A DNA stretch of 58,839 bases, from contig NZ_JAKGCV010000004.1 in assembly GCF_021556455.1 (NCBI RefSeq), positions 1 to 58,839 of the forward strand. Reading direction: 5' to 3'. The notes under the pieces are model-generated. The model had not been told where the DNA came from. It ran no database searches and saw nothing but the letters and a program-made list of their open reading frames with translations. Position numbers and translations under genes: made by a program. Source of the DNA: Streptomyces fuscigenes (GTDB lineage Bacteria > Actinomycetota > Actinomycetes > Streptomycetales > Streptomycetaceae). Shown piece after piece: positions 30,684 through 38,748 of this stretch. Numbering within the stretch: position 1 is the first letter of the stretch; every line of letters begins with the position of its first letter.

Positions 30684-31889
30684 TTAGAGCTCGAACCGGT
30701 TCCGCTCGCTGAGGTCGAAATAGGTCACCCCGCCGTAATCAGTGCGCACCACGCGCACCCCTTCTTCAGACGTCCCCTCCGCCGTTGTTGTTGTTGGCGT
30801 TGGCTCCTGACCTGCGACAACGCCCGATGCCGCTGGCGCCTCCTGGGGACCGGGTAGCTGCGGGACGTCCGACCGGTGCACGCCGGGACCGTTGCCGCGC
30901 ATCGAACGGACCCCCGCCCGGGATGGGATTCCGGCCGTCTCCAGGGCCTCACGGAGGGCTCGGGTGGAGGGGTAGCGGAGGTGGTCGCGGAGGGCGGTGT
31001 GGAGCACCCCGGAGGACCCGCCGACGAGGGCGTGAAGCGCCCTCACGATGTCCTCTCGGGAGGGGGCCGGCGGGGCCTCGACGGCGGGGGCGCCAGCCGG
31101 CTCTTCCTCGGGCTCCTGGCCAGCCGCCGCCGAGGTCTCTACGCCGGGTTCGTCGACGGGCTCCCCGGCCGGCTCCGGGACGGGCTCGGCCAGCACCTCG
31201 GGGGAGGACTCTGCCGGGAGCTCCGCGGCGGGCCGCTGGAGCGCGGCCGCGAGGCGCCTGGTGAAGTCGGCGCGCGGGTCCTTCCGCGCGTCCTTCCCGG
31301 AGGTCGGCGCCTTCGCCGCGCGGGCTACCTGGAGGGCGGCCCAGCGCTCCGCGACGGCCGCGGTGATGAGCCACCCCGGGATGAGCAGCACGGCACCGGT
31401 CCAGGAGTACCGGGTCAGGGTGTGCACGATGGCGGCTCCGACCACAGCGGGGATGAACAGGAAGCGGGGCAGGGGGCTGACCTTCGGGCAGAGCTGGCCG
31501 GCGAGCCATCCGCGACCGACCAGCACCAGCACGGTGGACCCGGCGCGGAGCAGGTGCCCGGCCTCGCGGCACACGGGCGCCAGGCCCTGGCGTATACGGG
31601 GCGCGGTGGCCTTCGTGGCGCCCACGGCGAGGCTGCCGAACTCGTGGGCGGTGCGCCGGTCCGGGACGTACGGGCGGAGGTCGGGGAGCGCGAACGCGCG
31701 CGGCCGGGCGCCCGCCGCCTCGCCCTGCTCCGTCTTCTCCAGCTCGTCCCCGGCTTCGGTGGCCGGCTGGTCCTGGACGTACCGCTCCCCCGGCGTGGCG
31801 CGCGCGGGCCCCGGCCCGGGCGCCTCCGCCGGCTCGGTGGCCGGGGAGTCGTCCGGGTCGGGGACCGGGTAGAGGTGAGCCGTGCTCAT
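30684..31889 (-). CDS. Membrane protein resembling plasmid/ICE spread proteins
   Basis: A 401-residue protein with an acidic, Pro-rich N-terminus (about 1-70), two or three hydrophobic segments (about 110-185, with FLFIPAVVGAAIVHTLTRYS and TGAVLLIPGWLITAAVAERW), a Glu/Pro-rich linker and a C-terminal region with REDIVRALHALVGGSSGVLHTALRDHLRY and TRALREALETAGIPSRAGVR, an HTH-like segment. The layout resembles the Spd-type proteins of Streptomyces conjugative plasmids and integrative elements. The ATG overlaps the preceding stop (ATGA). Last gene of a five-gene membrane cluster. Confidence 0.55.
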   Translation of the reverse strand: MSTAHLYPVPDPDDSPATEPAEAPGPGPARATPGERYVQDQPATEAGDELEKTEQGEAAGARPRAFALPDLRPYVPDRRTAHEFGSLAVGATKATAPRIRQGLAPVCREAGHLLRAGSTVLVLVGRGWLAGQLCPKVSPLPRFLFIPAVVGAAIVHTLTRYSWTGAVLLIPGWLITAAVAERWAALQVARAAKAPTSGKDARKDPRADFTRRLAAALQRPAAELPAESSPEVLAEPVPEPAGEPVDEPGVETSAAAGQEPEEEPAGAPAVEAPPAPSREDIVRALHALVGGSSGVLHTALRDHLRYPSTRALREALETAGIPSRAGVRSMRGNGPGVHRSDVPQLPGPQEAPAASGVVAGQEPTPTTTTAEGTSEEGVRVVRTDYGGVTYFDLSERNRFEL

Positions 31890-32296
31890 GACGCCATGCC
31901 GTGGACGGCGGCCGCGATCCTCTTGGACAGGACCGCCCAGGGGCCGCCCGCTCCGGACGCCACGTAGGTGAAGAACACGACCAGGTAACTGATGCCGCGT
32001 CGGGACCACTTCTTGAACACCGCCAGGAGGGCGAGGATCAGGGCCAGGGCCGGCATGGTCAGCTCCGGCGCGAACGCCCCGATGAGGCCGACCAGGTCAT
32101 TGACCAGGGAGGAGATGAGGTCGAAGGGGGTGCCGGCCGCGTTGAAGGCGGCGCCGGCCAGGAGCGAGAGAAGGACGCAGGCCCACCAGTTGAGCGGACC
32201 GACCTTCGCGTTCTCGTTGTCCTTCGTGCCGAACCACAGGACGACGAGGAGGGCCGAGGCAATGCCGAACACGCCGATGCCGCTGAAGAAACTCAT
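31886..32296 (-). CDS. Multi-pass membrane protein
   Basis: A 136-residue protein with about four hydrophobic helices (VFGIASALLVVLWFG, PLNWWACVLLSLLAGAAFNAA, LISSLVNDLVGLIGAFA ... MPALALILALLAVFKKW, ISYLVVFFTYVASGAGG). It resembles small membrane proteins encoded next to Spd genes on Streptomyces plasmids and ICEs. It is coupled to the following gene by an ATGA overlap. Its role would be within a membrane complex, possibly DNA spread between hyphal compartments, but that is inference from context. Confidence 0.6.
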   Translation of the reverse strand: MSFFSGIGVFGIASALLVVLWFGTKDNENAKVGPLNWWACVLLSLLAGAAFNAAGTPFDLISSLVNDLVGLIGAFAPELTMPALALILALLAVFKKWSRRGISYLVVFFTYVASGAGGPWAVLSKRIAAAVHGMAS

Positions 32297-32326
32297 GAGG
32301 GGGTCCGTTCTCGGGGTGGAGCGGGG

Positions 32327-33271
32327 TCAGAACAGTTGCGAGATGGGCGTCTGGACGCCGTCCAGGAGCACGCCGACGACCAGGGAGGCGGAGAGACCGC
32401 GGGCCGCCCACGCGAGCGGGAGCACCCACCTGCGGCCGCGCCAGTCGAGGACGAACACCGCGGCGGCCAGGGCGTAGCACTGGAAGGAGTAGCCGTCCGT
32501 CAGGGACGGGTGTTGTGCGGCTAGTACGGCCGTTCCGTGCATGACCCACTGCGGGGCGCCGACGTAGAACCCGGCGCCCAGTGCGCTGCCGGTGTAGAGC
32601 ATCCACACGACGTGATCCGGCACGGACCGGATCACCTCCAGGAGGGAGCGCCGGTCACGCGCCCGCATGGTGAAGGGGACACCGTGCGCGGCGAGCCGGG
32701 GGCGGCGGCGGGGCCGCGGGGCGCGGGGAGCTCGCCGCGCCCCGCGCCACCTCTTCCCGGCCGGCTCCGCGCCGTCCTCCGCCTCGGGCTCCTCGGCGTC
32801 GTCGGTGTCCTCCTCCGCCTCCTCCGTGTCCCCCGCGTCCTCCTCCTGGGGTTCCTGTGCGGCCGGTCGGCCGGCGCGGGAGACCACGGCCTCCTTCACC
32901 AGGGTCAGCCGGCCCCGGCGCGGGGAGGCGTCCTCCCCCGGCTCCTGGTCCTCCGCGGGTGCCTCCTCCTCCGCGTCGGCCGGCTCCTCCTCGTGGGCGG
33001 GGAGCTCGGCTTTCGGGAGGCGCCAGTCAGGCAGGCGGGACGCGGTGGCCCGGGCCGGAACGGTCCGCACGAGCGGAGCCTCCCGCGCCGCGAGGGTTGA
33101 CTCCGCCGCAGGCGGAGCGTCCTCGAGGTGGGGCTCCTCCCCCAGCGCGGCGTCCGGTGCGTGCTCCGGCGCGGTCGCCGTGCCGGAGGGCGGGGTGGGC
33201 GCGTAGGAGACGCCGAGCTGGTTGAGCCGCGCGCGGGTCTCCAGCTCGTCCGTGTCGGGCGTGGTGGTCAC
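32327..33271 (-). CDS. Acidic-linker membrane protein, spread-like cluster
   Basis: A 314-residue protein from a GTG overlapping the previous stop (GTGA). The N-terminal 200 residues are low-complexity, Glu/Asp/Ala-rich then Arg/Pro-rich (KRWRGARRAPRAPRPRRRPR), and the C-terminal third has about three membrane helices (VPDHVVWMLYTGSALGAGFY, YSFQCYALAAAVFVLDW, LPLAWAARGLSASLVVGVLL). The charge pattern suggests a cytoplasmic disordered domain and a membrane anchor. In Streptomyces mobile elements such proteins cluster with Spd/Tra genes; no family assignment is possible by eye. Confidence 0.55.
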   Translation of the reverse strand: MTTTPDTDELETRARLNQLGVSYAPTPPSGTATAPEHAPDAALGEEPHLEDAPPAAESTLAAREAPLVRTVPARATASRLPDWRLPKAELPAHEEEPADAEEEAPAEDQEPGEDASPRRGRLTLVKEAVVSRAGRPAAQEPQEEDAGDTEEAEEDTDDAEEPEAEDGAEPAGKRWRGARRAPRAPRPRRRPRLAAHGVPFTMRARDRRSLLEVIRSVPDHVVWMLYTGSALGAGFYVGAPQWVMHGTAVLAAQHPSLTDGYSFQCYALAAAVFVLDWRGRRWVLPLAWAARGLSASLVVGVLLDGVQTPISQLF

Positions 33272-33498
33272 TTCGCCCTCCTGACGAGCACGAGGAGGAG
33301 GACGCCCGCGACACCGGCGGCCCCGGCCGTCCGCCAGTAGGCGTCCGAGACGAGGAGACCGAAGACGCCCAGGCCCAGGCCGGCGAGGACGGCCCGCGCC
33401 TGAATCGCGCGGGACACGCCGTAGGCCGCGACCACCAGGGCCAGAGCGAGGGCCGTGGCGTATTCGAGGAACCAGAAGGTGGTGGGGGTGGGGATCAT
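33268..33498 (-). CDS. Small two-to-three-helix membrane protein
   Basis: A 76-residue protein, nearly all hydrophobic (FWFLEYATALALALVVAAYG, VLAGLGLGVFGLLVSDAYW, GVAGVLLLVLVRRAK), ending in a short basic tail. Both ends overlap neighbours by 4 nt (ATGA and GTGA), showing tight coupling in the membrane cluster. The size resembles SpdA/Spd-type peptides. Function unknown. Confidence 0.6.
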   Translation of the reverse strand: MIPTPTTFWFLEYATALALALVVAAYGVSRAIQARAVLAGLGLGVFGLLVSDAYWRTAGAAGVAGVLLLVLVRRAK

Positions 33499-34778
33499 GA
33501 GGCCTCTTTCTCGATGCGGCGACGGAGGCGGCCCACGTCCTTACGCAGGTCCTTCTTGTCGCCGAAGGCGTCACGGACCTGGTCCGTGAGGTCGTCCAAG
33601 CTGATGGAGGGGTCCGCCTTGACGGCGGCCCGGATGAGTCCCGATTTCGTCGGCTCGCCCAGCACCGGCACGCCCGGGTGGTGGGCCGTGGCCGGGGCCG
33701 CCGGAGCGGGCCCACCGGCGGGAGCCGGAGCCGACGGCGCCGGGGCGGCGGGGGCCGCCGTGGCGGGCGGCACGTGGGCGCGCTGGTACATGACCGGGTC
33801 GGGGGTGGCCACCGGCGGGGCCGGGGCCGAGACGGGCACGCCGGTGGGGCGCGCCACGTTCAGGCCGAGGCTCTTGAGGAAGCTCGTCCCCGTGTCCCCG
33901 ACCGGGGCGGACACGGCGTCCCCTGCCGGTGCGGACACCGGGGGGACGGGCGGCGTGGCCTGCGGGGACACCGGCACGGCCGGGCCCTCGACGGGCGCGG
34001 CCACGGGTGCCGGCGGGGCGGCCTGGACGGGCGGCACCGGCGCCGGCGCGGACACGGAAGGGACACCGGGGACGCCCGGGGACACCGGCCCCGCCGGGGC
34101 CTCCTCCCGCTCCACCTGGACGTCCTGGTCCAGCTGCGGGTACAGGAGCCGCTGGTGCGCCTCCATGGCCGCAAGCTGGCGCCGTTCCGCGCCGAGCGCG
34201 AGCTTGACGGAGATCCGCCGGCGGCGGGTGAGGAGGTGGTGCGCCATGCCCTCGTCCAGCGGCACGGCGTAGTACCCGAGGACGTTGATCCACATGGCCT
34301 TTGCCAGGGCGGAGATCCCCGCGCCGACAAGGCCGGACGTGAGCTCATCCTCCACGTGCCCGTGAGCGATGATCGCGGCCATCGTTCCGGCCAGAGCGAC
34401 GTAGCCCAGTGCGCGCGGAATCCGCGCGCGGCCCGGGTCCCGGCGGTCCAGCCACTCCCGGGCCTGGCAGGTGAGCCACGCCAGGTCAAAGATCACGGCC
34501 ACGGCGTACGCCGCCCAGGGGTCCGCGGACCGAGCGAGGAGATCCCCGATGCTGTCCGTCGACCACGCCAGGGACAACGCAGTCACCAGGACCGTCCCGC
34601 CGATCATGGCGCGCACCAGGAGCGCGTCCCAGTCACGCGGCGGGGCCGGCACACGCACGGTCCGCTCCACCGGCCGGTACGTGGTCTCCCCGTCCAGGGT
34701 CGTCGCCTCCCACTCCGTCACCCGCCGCTTCACGTAGCGGAGGCCCGGAATGTCTGGCTGCTGGTTGTCGTCGCTCAC
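33495..34778 (-). CDS. SpdB2-like membrane protein
   Basis: A 427-residue protein. After a beta-rich N-terminus (about 1-50), several membrane helices follow (about 55-185: AMIGGTVLVTALSLAWS, PWAAYAVAVIFDLAWLTCQA, ALGYVALAGTMAAIIAHG, GISALAKAMWINVLGYYAV), then RRRRISVKLALGAERRQLAAMEAHQRLL, a long Pro/Val/Ala linker and a C-terminal basic helix region (SGLIRAAVKADPSISLDDLT ... KDVGRLRRRIEKEAS). This arrangement matches SpdB2-like proteins of Streptomyces conjugative plasmids and ICEs, which help DNA spread through mycelium. First gene of the membrane cluster; GTG start. Confidence 0.65.
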   Translation of the reverse strand: MSDDNQQPDIPGLRYVKRRVTEWEATTLDGETTYRPVERTVRVPAPPRDWDALLVRAMIGGTVLVTALSLAWSTDSIGDLLARSADPWAAYAVAVIFDLAWLTCQAREWLDRRDPGRARIPRALGYVALAGTMAAIIAHGHVEDELTSGLVGAGISALAKAMWINVLGYYAVPLDEGMAHHLLTRRRRISVKLALGAERRQLAAMEAHQRLLYPQLDQDVQVEREEAPAGPVSPGVPGVPSVSAPAPVPPVQAAPPAPVAAPVEGPAVPVSPQATPPVPPVSAPAGDAVSAPVGDTGTSFLKSLGLNVARPTGVPVSAPAPPVATPDPVMYQRAHVPPATAAPAAPAPSAPAPAGGPAPAAPATAHHPGVPVLGEPTKSGLIRAAVKADPSISLDDLTDQVRDAFGDKKDLRKDVGRLRRRIEKEAS

Positions 34779-34804
34779 CGGATTGCCCTTCGTGGTTGAC
34801 ACCG

Positions 34805-34848
34805 CGGCAGGTTGCCGGGCCCGCGCACGCGGACCCGGCAACCTGCCG
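34805..34848. terminator. 15-bp perfect hairpin after the 34860 gene
   Basis: Arms 34805-34819 and 34834-34848 are perfectly complementary (CGGCAGGTTGCCGGG), with additional inner pairing. It starts 11 nt past the stop of the 34860-35048 gene and separates it from the SpdB2-like gene. Confidence 0.7.
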
Positions 34849-34859
34849 TCATCGGGGGG

Positions 34860-35048
34860 TCAGAAGAGGCTGGCGCCGCTGCCCTTACGGGCAAGTCGCG
34901 CCTTGGAGGCCCGGGCCCGCTTCACGCGGTCCGCCTCCGCCTTCTCCCGCTGCTGCTTGCCGCGCGCCTCCTGGCTGCGGCGGAGCTGGTTCGCCCGCAC
35001 CACGTCATTGCCAGGGGTCACGGAGATCAGGAAGTCGCGGAGGCCCAT
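34860..35048 (-). CDS. Small basic protein
   Basis: A 62-residue Lys/Arg-rich helical protein (MGLRDFLISVTPGNDVVRAN ... RKGSGASLF). Its ATG overlaps the previous stop as TGATG. Possibly nucleic-acid binding given the charge; no family known. It ends just before a very strong hairpin. Confidence 0.55.
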   Translation of the reverse strand: MGLRDFLISVTPGNDVVRANQLRRSQEARGKQQREKAEADRVKRARASKARLARKGSGASLF

Positions 35049-35170
35049 CACCGACCACCCGCCCGCGGGCCGCGCGCGTTCGCGTCGTCCCGGTGCGAGG
35101 AAGCGCGCCGCGCCGCCTCGGCCTCCTTGTACTCCTTGGCCGCCTTCTTCAACTCGTCCTTCGCGCTCAC
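35048..35170 (-). CDS. Very small basic protein (40 aa)
   Basis: A 40-residue Lys/Glu/Arg-rich helix (MSAKDELKKAAKEYKEAEAA ...). The GTG overlaps the preceding stop (GTGA) and its own stop overlaps the next ATG, so it fits exactly between two coupled genes. The case rests on this tiling; the function is unknown. Confidence 0.45.
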   Translation of the reverse strand: MSAKDELKKAAKEYKEAEAARRASSHRDDANARGPRAGGR

Positions 35171-35496
35171 TGGCCCGCCCTCCAGCCACGCGACACGGCC
35201 TCACGGCGGAGGGCCTTCGCGTACTGGGCGCGGGTCGACCGCGGCGCCGCCGCCGGCAGGACGTCCATGACCGCGTTCAGCAGGGCGGACGCGCCACCGA
35301 AGGCGCTGCGCCCGGTCGCGCGGTAGACCTCCGCCGACGCGCAGATGCCCGTGGCGTCCGGGGCCAGGAGGCCGTTCGGGTCGTGGGCGGTGAAGTGGTC
35401 GGCCATGGCCGCCAGGACCCCGGGCACCTTGGCCGGGTCCGCGGCACTGGCGCCAGTACGGGCGCCGGCCGAATTCTGATCAGTACAGTTGCTCAC
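35167..35496 (-). CDS. Small protein of the element's regulatory region
   Basis: A 109-residue protein starting at a GTG with AGGAG 8 nt upstream (VSNCTDQNSAGARTGASAAD ...). It is mostly helical, with VPGVLAAMADHFTAHDPNGL, a possible amphipathic region ICASAEVYRATGRSAFGGASALLNAV, and a basic end (RSTRAQYAKALRREAVSRGW). It leads a three-gene coupled set, transcribed away from the excisionase-like gene through the repeat-containing region 35497-35734. Function unknown. Confidence 0.55.
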   Translation of the reverse strand: MSNCTDQNSAGARTGASAADPAKVPGVLAAMADHFTAHDPNGLLAPDATGICASAEVYRATGRSAFGGASALLNAVMDVLPAAAPRSTRAQYAKALRREAVSRGWRAGQ

Positions 35497-35563
35497 TGCG
35501 TCAGCTCCTGTCGATACCAGGAATGGCGTACCGGCCCGTGCTTCACGGGCCGGGCCCGCTTCC

Positions 35564-35654
35564 GTGTGCGACCACGGGGCGGGGTCGGCGGTGCCCGGTG
35601 TGCGACCACCGGGCACCGTCTGTCTCAGCGACCCCGGCCACCGTGTGCGACCAC
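35564..35654. repeat. Three iteron-like direct repeats GTGTGCGACCAC
   Basis: GTGTGCGACCAC occurs at 35564-35575, 35598-35609 and 35643-35654, in one orientation, spaced 34 and 45 bp, between divergent genes. Likely binding sites for one protein: a regulator of the spread-like cluster, or replication/excision iterons. Confidence 0.6.
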
Positions 35655-35697
35655 GGAGGGCCGGGGTTTCGTGCTGAGATTGCAAGAGTGCCACTTG

Positions 35698-35714
35698 TTT
35701 GCGTCAGACGCAAA
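35698..35714. promoter_or_regulatory. Palindromic operator TTTGCGTC-A-GACGCAAA
   Basis: Perfect 8+1+8 bp palindrome upstream of the excisionase-like gene, immediately followed by TAGGTT (35715-35720), a plausible -10 box 15 nt before the ATG. On the minus strand CTGACG - 17 bp - TGCAAT overlaps it as a possible divergent promoter. It probably binds a dimeric repressor. Confidence 0.6.
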
Positions 35715-35734
35715 TAGGTTGAGAGGATGTCGCC

Positions 35735-36013
35735 ATGCCCAACTCCCCCGCGGAGAGGGAGCCCGCTCCAGGGCTGACGCTTGTACAGATCCCGGACATG
35801 CCGGATCACCTGGAGGAGGCCGGCCTCAAGCGGCTCACCCCTGCCCGCCTCCGACAGCTGGCCGCCGAGGACGTGACCTTCCCCGCGCCGGTCTACCAGC
35901 GTGGGCAGGTGCGGATTTGGGACATGCGCGACGTCGTCCAGTACCTCCAGAGCCGCGTCCTACGCCAAGGAGAGCGCACGGACCTATCGGCGAAGCGGCC
36001 CGGTGAGGAGTGA
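35735..36013 (+). CDS. Excisionase/AlpA-like HTH protein
   Basis: A 92-residue protein with a MerR-like winged helix of the excisionase (HTH_17) type: LKRLTPARLRQLAAEDVTFP then APVYQRGQVRIWDMRDVVQYLQSR. The pattern of helix, turn, [FP]-P, then R-G-x-x-R-x-W is typical of AlpA/Xis-like proteins that bend DNA for excision or activate mobile-element genes. GAGAGG precedes the ATG. It is divergent from the small-gene/spread-like cluster and downstream of a palindrome and iterons. No integrase lies beside it, so it could instead be a transcription regulator of the cluster. Confidence 0.7.
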   Translation: MPNSPAEREPAPGLTLVQIPDMPDHLEEAGLKRLTPARLRQLAAEDVTFPAPVYQRGQVRIWDMRDVVQYLQSRVLRQGERTDLSAKRPGEE

Positions 36014-36042
36014 AACCGTCTCGGGCGCCGGCCGGACATGAC

Positions 36043-36079
36043 GCGGCCCCTGGCGGTATGACCTCCTGCCAGGGGCCGC
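36043..36079. terminator. Terminator hairpin after the excisionase-like gene
   Basis: Perfect 12-bp stem (36043-36054 / 36068-36079), about 30 nt past the stop at 36013. A second perfect 9-bp hairpin lies near 36166-36188. Together they isolate the gene that follows on the opposite strand. Confidence 0.7.
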
Positions 36080-36229
36080 GGTACGAAGCGGCCCCCCCGC
36101 CGGTGTCTAGGCCTGGCGTGGGGGGCCGTTCCCGTGGAGCCCGACCCACGGAGCGCGGGGGCCGGGCATCGGGTGACGCGCACCCGATGAGCGTGGTCGA
36201 GGGTAGCGGCTCGGATTGATCAGATGTGG

Positions 36230-37441
36230 TCAGCCGAGCGCGGAGGGCGGCTCCGGAGCGGGGGTGGCATCTCTGGCGGTGAGGTCGAGTGCCGCGATGA
36301 TGTCCCCGGGTGAGCGGGCGAGGGTGGGTTGGTGGTCGAGCTTGGCCTGTTGGGCTGCGGTGAGCTGGAAGACGTGGACGGCCCAGTCGACCTTGACGAT
36401 CAGGAGGGCACCGACACGGACCACGGCGTCTTTCGTGGGCCCTAGGGACGTGATGACCGGGCCGAGGTTCTGCATGAGCGTCGCGGTCACGGCCGCGTCC
36501 TGAGCGAGGACCAGGCGCGTGTCTGCGATGTGCATGGCGACGCCGGCGGCTTCGCGTGCCGCTTCACGCGTTGCTTCCGAGCGGACCGCGGTACGCACCC
36601 CGGCCCGCATGTTTCGAAACCAGGAGCCGAGGACCGGCCTGTCTCGCCAGATAAAGGTCAGGCCGGCGGTTTCTAGGAGGTCTTTTACGGCCTCCTCGAC
36701 TTGTCGATGGGAGGCCTCATCGGACAGGTAGACGGTCACGGGTATGGATGATTCGGCCGGGCGGATATCGGGCCTATTGATCGGGGTAGGGGGGTAATAT
36801 CGGGCGCCGGGGTTGAACCCGGTGGTATCAGTGAACCCGAATTCAATTCGTTCATCGGATTCGCCGCTTGGCTGCTTCGGGATGTCGGTTGGCTGCGGGA
36901 GGTCGGAGTCAGTGGGCCGATGTGGATCGGGAGTACGTGGAGTCTGGGGCGATCCGGGGACTCCCCCGCTTTCCGAGACGACGCCATCCGCCGCCATGGC
37001 GGCGGTTAGGGTAGCGAATTCCCTGCTTTCTTCTGAGGCCTCGGATTCCATTACCAATTCTGCCGTGCGCCTCAGGAACTCATATACGGACTGAGGGATG
37101 GGAGGAAGATTCCCCACAATGTCCCGCAGTCGGCGGGTGAATTCCTGGTCCACACCCATTCTGAGGTCGATTGCACGCCTGAGCACCCGACGTTGCGTGA
37201 GATACGCAACGGCAGCGGAAACGTGAATATGGCGTCGAGCATAGAACGACGACCGAATAAAAGGCGTCACGTCATCCACACCGATGCGCGCCATAAGGAA
37301 TGTATAGAACTCGCTCAGATGGACGCTGTACTCCGGGCGCTCAGACGGCATGCCGCTGGGGTGAGACTGTTCCACGTGCGCGTCCAGATAGAGAAGCGCT
37401 TGTTCGACCATCGGGTTCGACCTTGAGCTTCCACTGGCCAT
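36230..37441 (-). CDS. Probable cargo gene, lower GC, function unknown
   Basis: A 403-residue protein. The N-terminal helical domain (about 1-130) includes LYLDAHVEQSHPSGMPSERP ... FYTFLMARIGVDDVTPFIRS. A Pro/Ser/Thr-rich linker (about 160-225) contains several PTD and PQP repeats. The C-terminal domain (about 230-400) has VTVYLSDEASHRQVEEAVKD, TFIWRDRPVLGSWFRNMRAG and LMQNLGPVITSLGPTKDAVVRVGALLIVKVDW, looking like a ferredoxin-like/helical module. Base composition is visibly less GC-rich than in neighbours, and it stands alone between hairpins and a gap, so it was probably acquired separately. Two-domain proteins with such linkers are often defence or signalling proteins; that is inference. 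Confidence 0.6.
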   Translation of the reverse strand: MASGSSRSNPMVEQALLYLDAHVEQSHPSGMPSERPEYSVHLSEFYTFLMARIGVDDVTPFIRSSFYARRHIHVSAAVAYLTQRRVLRRAIDLRMGVDQEFTRRLRDIVGNLPPIPQSVYEFLRRTAELVMESEASEESREFATLTAAMAADGVVSESGGVPGSPQTPRTPDPHRPTDSDLPQPTDIPKQPSGESDERIEFGFTDTTGFNPGARYYPPTPINRPDIRPAESSIPVTVYLSDEASHRQVEEAVKDLLETAGLTFIWRDRPVLGSWFRNMRAGVRTAVRSEATREAAREAAGVAMHIADTRLVLAQDAAVTATLMQNLGPVITSLGPTKDAVVRVGALLIVKVDWAVHVFQLTAAQQAKLDHQPTLARSPGDIIAALDLTARDATPAPEPPSALG

Positions 37442-37606
37442 CCGCTTCCCCTGACTCCCACCCGCCGGATGTAGGCGTCAACCGTACTGGCTCCCCTACT
37501 AGTTGGGGGCCGGATTGCGCCTTCATGTCGAGTTTGACGCGGCGGGAGCGTTCAGCGCGAAAGGCCCTGAGGCCGGTGTGGTCTGGGGCCCTTCACGCTG
37601 CTCGGG

Positions 37607-38065
37607 TTATCGGGTGCCGGCGGCGGCCAGGCCTGCGGCAAGTCCGATGCATACCTTGTGCCAGGCCTGGTCCAGGAGCGGTCCGGCGCCGGGGTCACTC
37701 TGTAGCCACTTGCCCTTGCCTGCGGCGTGGGCGGCGCGTACGAGGAGCGGGGCGCCGGGGTCGTCTTCCGCCCAGTGGCTGGCGCACCGGTCGGCCAGGT
37801 AGTGGGTGGCGGCGGAGAGGGCCAGGGCGGCGGTGGCGTGCTTCCAGTTCAGGCGGAGGCGGAGTCCGCGGTCGGCCGCCAGGAGCGCGAGGGCCTGTGT
37901 GGCCGTGTAGGTGGTGACGTGGCGGGCGCATGCGGCGCGGCCGATGGCGCCTGGCTTCCCTTTGTCGCGTGCGTCGGCGTCGCGTTGGACCCAGTAGTCC
38001 GCGCCTTCGTGGGCGGCGGTGAGGACGGCATATACGGCGGCGTAGGTGGCGGCTTTGCTGCTCAT
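37607..38065 (-). CDS. DUF3307-like protein
   Basis: A 152-residue protein with TYAAVYAVLTAAHEGADYWV, RAACARHVTTYTATQALALL and ATAALALSAATHYLADRC: hydrophobic helices carrying His and Asp at positions that recall DUF3307 proteins (H-x-x-x-D-Y/H-W near the start, H-Y-x-x-D-R later). Relatives occur in Streptomyces phages and plasmids as small membrane proteins. The ATG is preceded by GGAG. Last gene of the long run 45485 to 37607. Role unknown. Confidence 0.55.
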   Translation of the reverse strand: MSSKAATYAAVYAVLTAAHEGADYWVQRDADARDKGKPGAIGRAACARHVTTYTATQALALLAADRGLRLRLNWKHATAALALSAATHYLADRCASHWAEDDPGAPLLVRAAHAAGKGKWLQSDPGAGPLLDQAWHKVCIGLAAGLAAAGTR

Positions 38066-38166
38066 CGGGTGCTCCAGGTGTAGGGGTTGGTCGGCCGGTA
38101 GGGCCAGGTTGGCGGGTGCTGGCGTTGCGCTGTGCCCGGCGTTGGTCACTGCGGCGGTGGGGTGCC

Positions 38167-38748
38167 TCACGTATCGGTCATGCGTGTGGGGATCGGCGCG
38201 GGTGTGGGGAAGCCGGGCGGGGGTGGGGGGACGTCGGTGCGGGCGAGGACGGCGACGTTGCCGTGCTGCACGGTGCCGGGCATTGGTTGCGGCGAGCCGG
38301 CGGGCCAGGAGTACGCGTTGACTCGGTGGAGGCGGCCGGCCGCGTGGAGTTCGTGACCGGGCCGCGGGGTGATCGGCCACTCGTCCGGGGCCCGGTAGGT
38401 GAAGTGCGGCAGGAGGGCGTACAGCCGGACGTCGTCCTCCGGCTCCGTCCAGGCCTCCAGGCTCCTGGCCGGCGCTGTGGTCCGGCGGCGGAGGTTCTGC
38501 GTGAGGTAGTGGGCGCCGTCGCGCTCCGGGTGGTCGTGGGGAGCGGAGAGCGCGGCGAGGTATCTGATATCGGGCTCCACGTTGGGGGCGTGGGTGCCGT
38601 GTTGGGCGACGGTGAGGGTGAGGGGCGCCGTGAAGCGGTAGGTGACCGCCCACTGGTGGTCCGGGTTGCCGGACTTGTCGAGCCAGGTGAGGCGGACGGT
38701 GGTCACCGGCAGGGTGAATACGGGGTCCGTGTCGTGCTCGTCAGGCAT
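38167..38748 (-). CDS. Phage protein of unknown function (193 aa)
   Basis: A 193-residue beta-rich protein (MPDEHDTDPVFTLPVTTVRL ... AVTYRFTAPLTLTVAQHG), with a His-containing middle (LSAPHDHPERDGAHYLTQNL) and a Pro-rich C-terminus (PPPPPGFPTPAPIPTRMTDT). It overlaps the preceding gene by 8 nt. No family recognised. It belongs to the run of small overlapping genes downstream of the replication gene. Confidence 0.55.
   Translation of the reverse strand: MPDEHDTDPVFTLPVTTVRLTWLDKSGNPDHQWAVTYRFTAPLTLTVAQHGTHAPNVEPDIRYLAALSAPHDHPERDGAHYLTQNLRRRTTAPARSLEAWTEPEDDVRLYALLPHFTYRAPDEWPITPRPGHELHAAGRLHRVNAYSWPAGSPQPMPGTVQHGNVAVLARTDVPPPPPGFPTPAPIPTRMTDT

Noticed and set aside
35467..35484. AATTCTGATCA shared with 6924-6934 as a regulatory repeat
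   Set aside because: One copy is inside a coding start, and only two occurrences of a short word were seen; chance cannot be excluded.
37442..37606. TTGACG on the minus strand as promoter for the 36230 gene
   Set aside because: No acceptable -10 box at 16-19 bp; too weak to list as a promoter.
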